Assembly (NCBI RefSeq): GCF_001579805.1
Contig: NZ_CP014546.1
Coordinates: 6,138,001 to 6,202,000 of the forward strand
Length of the DNA stretch: 64,000 bases
DNA from: Pseudomonas azotoformans
Lineage (GTDB): Bacteria > Pseudomonadota > Gammaproteobacteria > Pseudomonadales > Pseudomonadaceae
Direction of reading: 5' to 3'
The stretch's first letter is position 1; each line of letters begins with the position of its first letter. Below are positions 16,359-26,479 of this stretch, piece by piece. The position numbers and the translations under genes were made by a program. The notes beneath the pieces are model-generated. The model had not been told where the DNA came from. It made no database searches and saw only the letters and a program-made list of their open reading frames with translations.

Positions 16359-17543
16359 TCAGCGCACCGCTTCGAACAACCCGGTGGCGCCCATGCCACC
16401 GCCCACGCACATGGTGACGATGCCGTAACGCAGATTGCGCCGCTGCAACTCACGTACCAGATGCCCCACCTGCCGCGAGCCGGTCATGCCGAATGGGTGG
16501 CCGATGGAGATCGAGCCGCCGTTGACGTTGTACTTGGCGTTATCGATTTCCAGGCGATTACGCGCATACAGACACTGGGACGCGAAGGCTTCGTTGAGTT
16601 CCCACAGGTCGATGTCCGCCACTTGCAAGCCCTTGGCCTTGAGCAACTTGGGCACCGAGAACACCGGGCCGATGCCCATCTCGTCCGGCTCGCACCCGGC
16701 TACCGTGAACCCACGGAAAAATGCCTTAGGCTTGAGCCCCAATTCCAGGGCTTTTTCCAGGCTCATCACCAGGGTCATCGAGGCGCCGTCGGACAGCTGC
16801 GACGAGTTACCCGCCGTCACCGAACCGTCCTCGGCAAACACTGGCTTCAGGCCTTGCAGGCTGGCCAGGGTGGTGTCCGGGCGGTTGCAGTCGTCACGGT
16901 CAACCACGCCTTCGAGCACCTGCACTTCACCGGTGTTCTTGTCTTCAACCTTGTACTTGACCGCCATCGGCACGATTTCATCGTTGAACAAGCCGTCGGC
17001 CTGGGCCTGGGCAGTGCGTTGCTGGCTTTGCAGGGCGTAGAGGTCCTGCTCTTCGCGGCTGACGCTGTAGCGACGCGCGACGATTTCGGCAGTCTGGCCC
17101 ATGGGGAAGTAGATACCCGGCACCTGCTCTTTCAGCAGCGGGTTGATCAGGTTGTCGGTGTTGACGCTTTTCATCGTCAGGCTGATGGATTCGACGCCAC
17201 CGGCAACGATGATGTCGCTGCAACCGGAGGCAATCTGGTTGGCCGCGATGGCAATCGCCTGCAAGCCCGACGAGCAGAAACGGTTGAGGGTCATCCCGGC
17301 CGTGCCGGTGCCCAGTTGCGACAACACTGCCACGTTGCGCCCGATGTTGTAGCCCTGTGCGCCCTCGTTGGAGCCGGCGCCGACGATGCAGTCCTCCACC
17401 GTCGCCGGGTCGATGCCGTTGCGGGTCAACAGCGCGTTGACGCAATGGGCCGCCATGTCATCCGGGCGGGTCTGGTTGAACTTGCCGCGAAAGGATTTGG
17501 CCAGGCCGGTTCGCACGCTGTCGACGATCACTACTTCACGCAT
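16359..17543 (-). CDS. Thiolase, acetyl-CoA C-acyltransferase family (394 aa)
   Basis: Condenses or cleaves 3-ketoacyl-CoA. The nucleophilic cysteine sits in NRFCSSGLQA (near residue 90). The active-site histidine is in GGSISIGHPFGMTGSR, and the proton-donor cysteine in CVGGGMGATG. Length fits a degradative or biosynthetic thiolase. It stands alone, without a linked FadB, so it is not the FadA of the FadBA complex. It could supply the last step for the acyl-CoA island at the left end, but it is 11 kb away and not co-transcribed. Confidence 0.93.
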   Translation of the reverse strand: MREVVIVDSVRTGLAKSFRGKFNQTRPDDMAAHCVNALLTRNGIDPATVEDCIVGAGSNEGAQGYNIGRNVAVLSQLGTGTAGMTLNRFCSSGLQAIAIAANQIASGCSDIIVAGGVESISLTMKSVNTDNLINPLLKEQVPGIYFPMGQTAEIVARRYSVSREEQDLYALQSQQRTAQAQADGLFNDEIVPMAVKYKVEDKNTGEVQVLEGVVDRDDCNRPDTTLASLQGLKPVFAEDGSVTAGNSSQLSDGASMTLVMSLEKALELGLKPKAFFRGFTVAGCEPDEMGIGPVFSVPKLLKAKGLQVADIDLWELNEAFASQCLYARNRLEIDNAKYNVNGGSISIGHPFGMTGSRQVGHLVRELQRRNLRYGIVTMCVGGGMGATGLFEAVR

Positions 17544-17670
17544 GGGCTACCTCGATCTTGTGATTGTTGGGAGATGGATCGAGGATAGATCCAGCTTTCG
17601 TCAACCGCGACGATCATTCATCCCGGATATACAAAACCATGGCGGCCCCCCTCATTGTGGTGAGCAGGCC

Positions 17671-19188
17671 CTACTTCTTCTTACCTTTCTTGTCGTGCTT
17701 GTCGGATTTGTCGAACGCGTCCTCCAGCGCCCGGTTGATGGTGCGCAGCACCTTGACCCTTGCCCAGCGCTTATCGTTGGCTTCCACCAAGGTCCAGGGT
17801 GCGATTTCGGTGCTGGTGCGGTCGACCATATCGCCCACGGCGGCGCGGTAGTCGTCCCACTTGTCGCGGTTGCGCCAGTCGTCTTCGGTGATCTTGAAGC
17901 GTTTGAATGGGATTTCCTCGCGGGCCTGGAAACGCTCCAGTTGGGTCTGCTTATCGATGGCCAACCAGAACTTGACGACGATCACACCCGCATCACGCAG
18001 TTGCTCTTCAAAGTCGTTGATCTCGCCATAGGCGCGCATCCAGTCCGCCGGGGTGCAGAAGCCCTCGATGCGCTCCACCAGCACGCGGCCGTACCAGGAG
18101 CGGTCGAACACGGTGAACATGCCCCGCGCCGGGATCTTTTGCCAGAAACGCCATAGATACGGTTGAGCGCGTTCATCTTCACTCGGCGCGGCAATCGGCA
18201 CGATGTGGTACTGCCGCGGATCCAGCGCCGCCGCCACCCGACGGATAGCCCCGCCCTTGCCCGCCGCGTCGTTACCCTCGAACACCGTGATCAGCGCGTG
18301 CTTGCGCATGCGTTTGTCGCGCATCAGCCCGGAGAAACGCGCCTGCTCGGTGATCAGTTGTTCTTCGTAATCGTCCTTGTCCAAACGTTGCGTCAGGTCG
18401 AGGCTGTCCAGCAGGCTCTTCTTGTCCACGGAGGCGATCAACGGCGCCGGGTTCATGCCGCTGGCCTTGCCCTTGGGCAGCTTCAGCGCATTTTGCAGGC
18501 CTTCGAGCAGCAGCTTGCCCACGGTAAGGCTGCGATAGTTGCTGTCCACCCCTTCGATCACATGCCACGGCGCATAGTCGCGGCTGGTGCGGCGCAACAC
18601 GCGCTCGCCGAAATGCACGAACTTGTCGTAGGTCTCGGACTGCTGCCAGTCCAACGGGCTGATGCGCCAGCTGTGCAGCGGGTCGTCAGCCAGGGCCTTG
18701 AGCCTTGCCTTCATCTGCTTCTTGGAGAGGTGGAACCAGAATTTGAAGATCAACGCGCCTTCATCGCAGAGCATCTTTTCCAGGCGCTCGGCACCGGCAA
18801 TGGCCTGGTCGAGTCTTGCGTCCTTGATCTGCCCGTGCACGCGGGCCTGCAGCATCTGGCTGTACCAATTACCGAAGAAAATCCCCATGCGGCCCTTGGC
18901 CGGCAGTTGCCGCCAGTAGCGCCAGGCCGGTGGCCGCGCCAGTTCTTCGTCGGTCTGCTGGTCGAAAGTGCGCACTTCGATCAGGCGCGGGTCCATCCAT
19001 TCATTCAGCAGCTTGACGGTCTCGCCCTTGCCGGCGCCTTCGATGCCGTTGATCAGGATGATCACCGGGAAGCGCTTCTGCTGTTGCAGTTCGTACTGCA
19101 CCTCTAGCAGGGCCTCACGCAGGGCCGGCACTTCGGCGTCGTAGGTGTCTTTGTCGATGGCGTGACCGATTTCGGCGGATTCGAACAT
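17671..19188 (-). CDS. pap: Polyphosphate:AMP phosphotransferase, tandem PPK2 (505 aa)
   Basis: Class II PPK2 enzyme that phosphorylates AMP to ADP with polyphosphate. Two PPK2 domains are visible, each with a P-loop: GIEGAGKGET at 48-57 and GNDAAGKGGA at about 300-309. The second domain also has the lid motifs FDRSWYGRVLVERIEG and VVKFWLAIDK. The start is ATG 19188 (GGAG 6 bp upstream, MFESAEIG as in known Pap proteins) rather than the ORF start at 19236. The C-terminus is lysine-rich. Monocistronic, divergent from mnmC. Confidence 0.93.
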   Translation of the reverse strand: MFESAEIGHAIDKDTYDAEVPALREALLEVQYELQQQKRFPVIILINGIEGAGKGETVKLLNEWMDPRLIEVRTFDQQTDEELARPPAWRYWRQLPAKGRMGIFFGNWYSQMLQARVHGQIKDARLDQAIAGAERLEKMLCDEGALIFKFWFHLSKKQMKARLKALADDPLHSWRISPLDWQQSETYDKFVHFGERVLRRTSRDYAPWHVIEGVDSNYRSLTVGKLLLEGLQNALKLPKGKASGMNPAPLIASVDKKSLLDSLDLTQRLDKDDYEEQLITEQARFSGLMRDKRMRKHALITVFEGNDAAGKGGAIRRVAAALDPRQYHIVPIAAPSEDERAQPYLWRFWQKIPARGMFTVFDRSWYGRVLVERIEGFCTPADWMRAYGEINDFEEQLRDAGVIVVKFWLAIDKQTQLERFQAREEIPFKRFKITEDDWRNRDKWDDYRAAVGDMVDRTSTEIAPWTLVEANDKRWARVKVLRTINRALEDAFDKSDKHDKKGKKK

Positions 19189-19329
19189 GGGCAGCTCCGT
19201 TTCAAGATGGCTCAAGACTAGCGGATTGGGCAGCAATACGCGGGAGGAAATTCCATCGGCGCTTGCCGTGGGTCAATTCATTGCCGGTTGATCGGCTAGA
19301 ATGGCCGCCTTGTGTTTACCGAGCCGCCC

Positions 19330-21318
19330 ATGAACCCCATCACCCACGCCCAGCTCGACTGGGATGACCAAGGTCGCCCGCATTCGCGGGTGTTTGACGA
19401 CGTGTACTTCTCCGATAAGTCGGGCCTGGAAGAAACCCGTTATGTGTTCCTCGAACAAAACCGACTGCAGGAGCGTTTTGCCGCCTTGCCGGTGGACGGG
19501 CGGTTGGTGATTGGCGAGACCGGTTTCGGCACCGGATTGAATTTTCTGTGCGCCTGGCAACTGTTCGAACAGCACGCGGTGGAGGGTGCGCGCCTGCATT
19601 TTGTCAGTGTGGAAAAGTACCCGCTGAGCCACGCCGACCTGCAACGCGCCCTCGCCCTCTGGCCAGAGCTGCAATCCTTTGCCGAACAACTGCTGGCGCA
19701 GTACATCGCGATCCATCAAGGCTTCCAACGCCTGGTACTGGATAACGGTCGCGTGACCCTGACCCTGTTGATCGGCGACGCCCTGGAGCAACTGCCACAA
19801 CTGGAAGCGCAGGTCGACGCGTGGTTCCTCGACGGTTTCGCCCCCGCGAAAAACCCGGATATGTGGACCGCCGAACTGTTCGCCGAACTGGCACGCCTGG
19901 CCGCGCCGGGTTCGACCATCAGCACCTTCACCAGTACCGGTTGGGTGCGACGGCTGATCAACGCCGCAGGCTTCAAGATGAAACGCACGCCGGGCATCGG
20001 CCACAAGTGGGAGATCCTGCGCGGCGAGTTCCTCGGTTGGCCCGCCGAAACACCTGCACCGGCCGCCGCCAAACCCTGGTTTGCGCGGCCACCGGCGATT
20101 GAAGGTGAGCGCCACGCCATGGTCATCGGCGGCGGCCTCGCCGGTTGCGCAACGGCCGCCAGCCTCGCCGCCCGGGGCTGGCGCGTCAGCCTCCTGGAGC
20201 GACATGCCGCACTGGCCCAGGAGGCTTCGGGCAACCCCCAGGGCGTACTCTATTTAAAGCTCTCGGCCCATGGAACGGCGTTATCGCAGTTGATCCTGAG
20301 CGGTTTCGGCCACACCCGGCGCCAGTTGGAACACCTGCATCGCGGGGTCGACTGGGATGGTTGCGGCGTGCTGCAACTGGCCTTCGATGCCAAGGAAGCC
20401 GAGCGCCAGGCAAAACTGGCCGAAGCCTTTGCGCCTGAGTTGCTGCACGTGTTGGATAAAGATCAGGCCCAGCAACGTGCCGGTATCCAACTGGAACAGG
20501 GCGGGTTGTTTTTCCCCGAGGGCGGTTGGGTGCATCCGCCGGCGTTGTGCCAATGGCAAACAGCGCACCCTATGATCAGCGTGCTTCCCCATCACCACGC
20601 GGTTGAGCTGCGGCACGTCGATAACCAGTGGCAAGCCCTCGACGGCAATCGGCTGTTGGCCAGCGCCCGCGTGGTGGTGCTGGCCGGCGCAGCCGACATC
20701 AAGCATTTTCCGGCGAGCAGCGAGCTGCCGCTCAAGCGCATCCGCGGGCAAATCACCCGATTGGCGCAAACCCCGGCGAGCGAAGCACTGGCGACCGTGG
20801 TCTGCGCCGAAGGCTATGTCGCCCCGGCCCGCTTGGGCGAACACACTCTCGGCGCCAGCTTTGACTTTAACAGCGACGACCTCACGCCCACCGCCGCTGA
20901 ACACGCCGGCAACCTGGAGATGCTGCGGGACATCTCCGAAGACTTGCTGGTCCGCCTGGGCGCCGACCACCTCGACCCCGAGGGGCTGGAAGGCCGCGCC
21001 GCCTTCCGTTGCACCAGCCCCGACTACCTGCCCATTGTCGGGCCGCTGGCCGATCTCGCGCTGTTCAACCAAACCTATGCCGTGCTGAGCAAGGACGCCC
21101 GACAAGTGCCGGACACGCCCTGCCCCTGGCTGCCAGGCCTGTACATCAACAGTGGCCACGGGTCGCGCGGACTGATCACCGCGCCGTTGTGCGGCGAATT
21201 GGTGGCTGCCTGGATTGATGCTGAACCGCTGCCGCTGCCGGCCAGCGTGGCCGAGGCGTGCCATCCGAATCGGTTTGCCTTGCGCGCGTTGATCCGGGCC
21301 AAGTCGACCGCATCTTGA
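19330..21318 (+). CDS. mnmC: Bifunctional tRNA mnm5s2U34 biosynthesis protein MnmC (662 aa)
   Basis: Completes the wobble modification 5-methylaminomethyl-2-thiouridine. The N-terminal methyltransferase (MnmD) domain has the SAM-binding loop GETGFGTGLNFL and the motif DGFAPAKNPDMW. The FAD-dependent demodification domain begins at about residue 260 with MVIGGGLAGCATAASLAARG and ends with the GSRGLITAPL segment typical of glycine-oxidase-like proteins. ATG 19330 is chosen; six upstream codons from 19312 lack a better ribosome-binding site. The stop directly abuts the end of the convergent NEL-type gene (21318/21319), leaving no room for a separate terminator. Confidence 0.96.
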   Translation: MNPITHAQLDWDDQGRPHSRVFDDVYFSDKSGLEETRYVFLEQNRLQERFAALPVDGRLVIGETGFGTGLNFLCAWQLFEQHAVEGARLHFVSVEKYPLSHADLQRALALWPELQSFAEQLLAQYIAIHQGFQRLVLDNGRVTLTLLIGDALEQLPQLEAQVDAWFLDGFAPAKNPDMWTAELFAELARLAAPGSTISTFTSTGWVRRLINAAGFKMKRTPGIGHKWEILRGEFLGWPAETPAPAAAKPWFARPPAIEGERHAMVIGGGLAGCATAASLAARGWRVSLLERHAALAQEASGNPQGVLYLKLSAHGTALSQLILSGFGHTRRQLEHLHRGVDWDGCGVLQLAFDAKEAERQAKLAEAFAPELLHVLDKDQAQQRAGIQLEQGGLFFPEGGWVHPPALCQWQTAHPMISVLPHHHAVELRHVDNQWQALDGNRLLASARVVVLAGAADIKHFPASSELPLKRIRGQITRLAQTPASEALATVVCAEGYVAPARLGEHTLGASFDFNSDDLTPTAAEHAGNLEMLRDISEDLLVRLGADHLDPEGLEGRAAFRCTSPDYLPIVGPLADLALFNQTYAVLSKDARQVPDTPCPWLPGLYINSGHGSRGLITAPLCGELVAAWIDAEPLPLPASVAEACHPNRFALRALIRAKSTAS

Positions 21319-24300
21319 TCAACCCGCCGGCGCTTCACACACATGCTGGTCGTCACTGCGCAATGCGGCCTTGGTCAGCCGCTCGATCTCGACGGCTTCG
21401 GCCTGCTCCCTTTCCAGCCTGATCTGATTCATCAGGCGCTGGAATTCGGCGCTCGACAGCTCTTCACGTTGCTCATAGACCTCATCGGCGCGCAGGCTGA
21501 AGGGGGCGTTCAACGTGTCAAAACGGCTGGCAAAAGCGAGTTTCAGGTAGTGCTCCCAAAACGGCAGCTTGACGATATAGGCCAGTAACTGTGGCGATAA
21601 TTCAGCACGCTTGAGTTCCAGCTCTGCTTGACTGAGCTTCACTTCGGTGACGCCTGCCAGGTCCGGGAACAACATGCCGCTTGGCTGGCCTGGCAAATAG
21701 ACCTGACGTGCCAGGGCCTGCACGGTAAGCCAGCTCCACTTCCAAGGGGTCGTAGGTCGGATTTTCGCTACTGTGGCGAGCCGCAATTTTGCGCAACTGG
21801 TCGAGGCGAAAAAGCCCCTTGGCAACTTTCAACCGGGATCGGGCAGCCAATGGCTCACTGGCGTTCTCGCGGGAAACCTCATCGATCTCCACCAGCACTT
21901 CCAGATCACTGAAGTTCATCGCGGTCGAATCGTCGCAATTGAACGGTGCACCGGCCCGCTCAAACACCTGCTTGCGCAGCGCTGCATGGGCAGCCGTGGC
22001 ATTCAGTACCCGCCATACCCGTCGCTCCAAATCATCACGCACTTTGGTGGCATCCGCGGTATTGACCAACTCGGCGAGCAAATTAAACAGCTCCCCACTG
22101 TCTGGCTCATTCTTCAGTCCGGTCCATACCCGGTTCTTCTCGACATAGTCAGCGACACGCTCATCCGCCAACCAGTTCTCTCGCGCCCTCTGTTCGGTCA
22201 AACGGGGTATGTCGTCCTCAAGAAACCCCATGCCAACGCCCACGCGATCAAGATAAACCTTCAGGGCCGCTGCGCTTTCACCCGACAACGCGTTTAGGCG
22301 CAGGTTGTAGGCCTGCCCAGCCCGGCGAGGCAGCAGAAACAGCCAATCGGGCAATGTGGTGATCAAATTGCCGCGCAAGTCCACAAGATCCAGATACTGC
22401 AGGCCCCCGACACCGACAGGAAACTCCTCAAGCCCGCAATCGCGCAACCGCAACCGGCGCAAATCATGCTGATGCGTCACATCGGGCGCATTGAGCAAAG
22501 GGTTATGGGCCAGGTTCAGGGTTTTGAGCCGACGTATCTCACCGAGTTTCTTGCGTGTGTGTTCGGTGAGTTGCAAGCGATTGCGCGGCAAATACAAATA
22601 TGTCAGGTCAGGCATCAACGACAGGGCTTCGGGCAAGCGCGTGATTTGGTTGTGCGACAGATCAAGGGTGTGCAGATTGTTGAAGTGCTTGAGAAAATAC
22701 GCCACCTCATCGTTCAAGCCCATGTTACGCAGAGACAACTGTTTGACCTTTTCGAAGCGTATCTGGGCGGGCAAAGTCGGCAGTTTTCCCACGGCCATCT
22801 CGTCCAACGCCAGGCTGGGGACACTGCGCTGCTCTGGGTCCCTGAGCATAGTCAGCCCGCGCCAGCTGCATTCGATGGCCTCCCGGACCTGGGAACGGCT
22901 GAGGCGATAATCCCAATAAGGGATGACCTCAGGCACATAGTCCGTACGGTCACTGACCCAGCGTTTCAGCGCCTGCTGAAGTGCCTTGAACTCCTGTTCA
23001 AGCGCCTTGACCGCCTTGGCACGGCTCAAGTGGTCGGCGCCCGCGTCCTGCAGAAAATGTAAGACTTGCGCGCCATCCATCGCCGGGTAGAGCTTTCTGA
23101 CTTTGCGCACCAACGCCATTGAAAAATCCGCAAGTACCGGTGCGGCCAGTTCCCGCACCTGCGCGGGTGCGCAAGCCGGCAGTTGCTCCTCTACGGTCGG
23201 ACGCTGCGTTCGCAAGTAGCGCCGCATACGCGGACGTTCGTCCTGACTCTTAAAGCGTAACTGGCTGCGCAGGCGGTCCACTGCTTGATCGCCCTCCATG
23301 CCCATCCGCTTCCTTTGCGCAGTCGACAGGCAATCCACCACCGCCCGAAGCAATCCATCAGGGCCGCTGACACGGGTATTCACATCCTTGCCTTGCTCAT
23401 CGAAGGCCTGAAAACCCTGTTCATCTCGAACGATGGTGCGTTGCACCGAAGCGCCAGAAGTCCCAACCTGCTCAAGGACATCCCCGGTCACGCCACCTTC
23501 ACGTAGTTGTATACATATATCCTGCGGCCAATGCGCCAGCCCCCCGAGCAAGCCGAAGATCACGCGTCGCGTTCCGCTACCGGCCAGGGGCGGCCAGGAC
23601 AAACCCATCAGGGCGTCGTCTTCGTCCATCTGCTCAATCGCTTCGCGACAGCGCTCTTCTAATGTCAACGACACACGATTGTCCTTGCGCAAATAGCGGC
23701 GATCCAAGGTGCGCGCTTCGGACAGTTGCTCCCACGCAAATCGGCGCGGCAAGCCCGGAAAGCGCGCGCACAGCGGCGCCAGGTCACCGGTGGCGACGCC
23801 GTTATAATCGTCATACAACCGCTCATAAAGGACGCGATGCTGTGCATTCACAGCCTCCAGCAAACGACGCTTGAGCAGCGGCTGGGCGTCCTCTAACGGT
23901 ACGCTGGCGCCAAGCAACGTGCTGCGTTCTTCCTCGCCCAAGGCTTGCAGCAACGTCTCCATCACTTGGCCATCCTTGAGTTGCTGCTCGGTGATATGAA
24001 TGCTCAGGTCTTCATAGTTGAGGGGAGACAGATCCGGGTAGCTCTCAAGGAGGTTGCCGTCAGCGTCCAATAGCTCGAAAAAGCGCCCTTTGGGCCAACT
24101 GGGTATCAGCGGCAAGGCGAGCATCTGGCTGCGGGCGGTGGCGGGTGTGAGAGCCTGCTCGGGCTCCAGCGCCTGGATCAGGTCAAGCATTTTGCGGTGC
24201 TGGCGAAACCGCGCCACCCCGTCCTGGAAGCGTTCCGGCAGGGCTGTGTGCGCCTGAGCCAGCTGGCGCAACATAGGCAGGTCCATTTGATTAATGGCAG

Positions 24301-26170
24301 CGATACTTCGTAGGTCGTCCGACGGCACCTCGGCCAGGCCAGGGTCAATGCGATGGAGAATGTTCAACGGCTCAGCCCATTCCCGCGGATGCTCATAATC
24401 ATGTTGCCAGCCACCCTGGAAATTATGTTGCAACGGCGGCCGATACGCGGTCGGCCGTTGAGGGTGGATGATTCGCCATCGCCCGAGGTTGGCGTCAAAA
24501 GCAATGGCATACGGCTCGCCCGCCAGTTGGATATAGAGGCTTTCGTTGGCCAGGTACACTCCCTGCGAATTACGCGTCACCGAATCGGTCATCTCCATCG
24601 CTTGGCGATAGGCCGCCAGCCGTGGCCGCCACAACCTTGGTTGGGAATCACGTAGCTTGACGGCCTCGACTTTGTCGAAAAACTCTGCCGACGAGGCCAA
24701 CTTGCGCTTGAGCGACCCCACCACGCGCCCGCCTGCCGCGAACAGCACCATGGCGGCAAGGTTTTCCGCCACATTGACCAGATGCTTGAGCGCCTCGGCG
24801 TTGTCGCCATGCCTCCAGTCCTCGACCCCGTCGAACACCTCCCCCAGCAGTTGACCGATGGCAACACCCATCATCAGTTGCCCGAGTACCGGCACCACGA
24901 AGGCTGCAACATTGAGGACATCCAGCCCGAAGTTGAGGTAATCCCACAGGCGCTGTTGCCGCGCGTCTTCATCCACTTGAGCCTTGGGCACGGCCAATAC
25001 CCGCGCATCCAACTGGACTTTGCCGACGCAGGCGCGGAAGAAAAAATCGCTGAAATTGTCGTTTACCGGTATTGCTTGCAGCGAACCCAGCGCACCACCG
25101 GCTTGAAAGTGGTTGAGAAAGTCCACGCGCTCGGATTCATCCAGATAGCGTACGAACGCCTGCCGGTAGGACGCCACTTGCAACTTGAACGTGAGGTAGC
25201 GCTTGAAGTCCGCCAGGGTCGGGTATTCGTACCAGGGACGCAGCGGTTCGTCGGGCATGTAGACGATCAGGCTATCCTCGGCCAGCTCACCGGCCTGCGC
25301 CTCAGAAAACACCAACACACTCCACAGGCAGGCCTTGTCCAGGTTAAGGCCCTGCCAGATCAGGCGTTTCTGGGTGAACTCCGAATCGGCATGCCGGGCG
25401 GCTGGCAAGTCGGCCTTGATCAACTTGAGCAGACGAGCATGGGTGGCCTGGCTGATAGCTTGCCTGGCCAGGGCAAGGTGCAGGTCTGTCAGCATATCGG
25501 CGCGCTTGCCCCGCCCCACATCCAGTGCGGCAAGGTTGTAGCTCAGGGGCAGCGCCGATTCGCCTGGGGCAGGCAGGCTGAAGATGTCGCGTAAATGCGC
25601 CTGGTAGGCGTTGCCCAGATCCAGATCACGGCAATAGCCCACGAATTGATGCGCAGTGAGACCCGACACAACGCTGTCGTCAGCTCCCCGGCGAATCAGG
25701 GACTTTTTAGGCAAGCCGTCGGGTTCGGCCTCGGCTTCGGAAAAATTCTGCATGGCCGCCTGCACCAGGCTGTGTTTTTCCAGAGTGGTCGAAAAAATCG
25801 GAATACCGCTCACGTTAGGCGCAATTTCGAACGGTTCGCTCCTGGGGCGCTCCAGATAGTCCTGGCGAACATTCAGCCCCGCATGCCCTTTGCCGACCAG
25901 ATATTCCTGCAGTTTTGCCGTGCAGAACTCATGCAACGGCTGCAGCCGGCCAAGGCGCTGCTCAAGGCGTTGGCGCGGGGCCTCACTGTCGAGGTAGGCC
26001 TGCTCGACGGCCGCCAGGCTGCCCGGCGGCGCGTCGAGCATCCAGTGCGGCAACGTCTGGTGCAACACCTGTACCTTATCCAGATCGCCGGTCATATCGA
26101 GTAAGGCGGCGTCCAGCTCATCGCGCGTTACGGGGGCAACCTCTTCATATAAACCCTGTGTTTCAGTCAT
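21319..26170 (-). pseudogene. Giant LRR / NEL-type E3 ubiquitin ligase-like effector, frameshifted in NEL domain
   Basis: If the frame is corrected the protein has about 1616 residues. Start ATG 26170 follows GGGAGGG by 6 bp. The first roughly 1100 residues resemble the large N-terminal region of Pseudomonas dermonecrotic-toxin-like (DUF6543) proteins, with a hydrophobic hairpin near 410-465 (NVAAFVVPVLGQLMMGVAIG and LAAMVLFAAGG). About 1137-1280 are leucine-rich repeats (LHTLDLSHNQITRLPEAL, LKTLNLAHNP, LDLVDLRGNLITTLP). A NEL domain follows, with the catalytic loop NCDDS (Cys1412), matching the CxD of IpaH/SspH ligases. At 21712-21718 an extra C shifts the frame after ELAYRAG. The other frame continues LARQVYLPGQPSGMLF through LPFWEHYLKLAF to the end at 21319. 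No secretion system or immunity gene is adjacent. Target and activity are unknown. Confidence 0.85.
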
Positions 26171-26479
26171 TCCAACCCTCCCTGATGCAATCAATGATGG
26201 CTGGAGACGATAAACCCGCGGCCCGTGGAAAAAGGTTCAAAAACCGCAGCATTCAAGGGCTGAAACGCCGCAGATTTTGCGGCAAAACCGGCTTCTTGTA
26301 CCACCACTGGCACGCAGCCCGCGCACGGCCGACAGAGTCCACGCCGAGATTGCGGCTATTTGCCTTATAACTTATCGGTCTAAAACTCCACGAATAGCCC
26401 CGTGTCAGTTTCTGGGTACGCGCCCTTCAGGGCGTATTGAGTGTTTCCCCTCCCCAACGGAAAAACCGGTAAGGAATTT

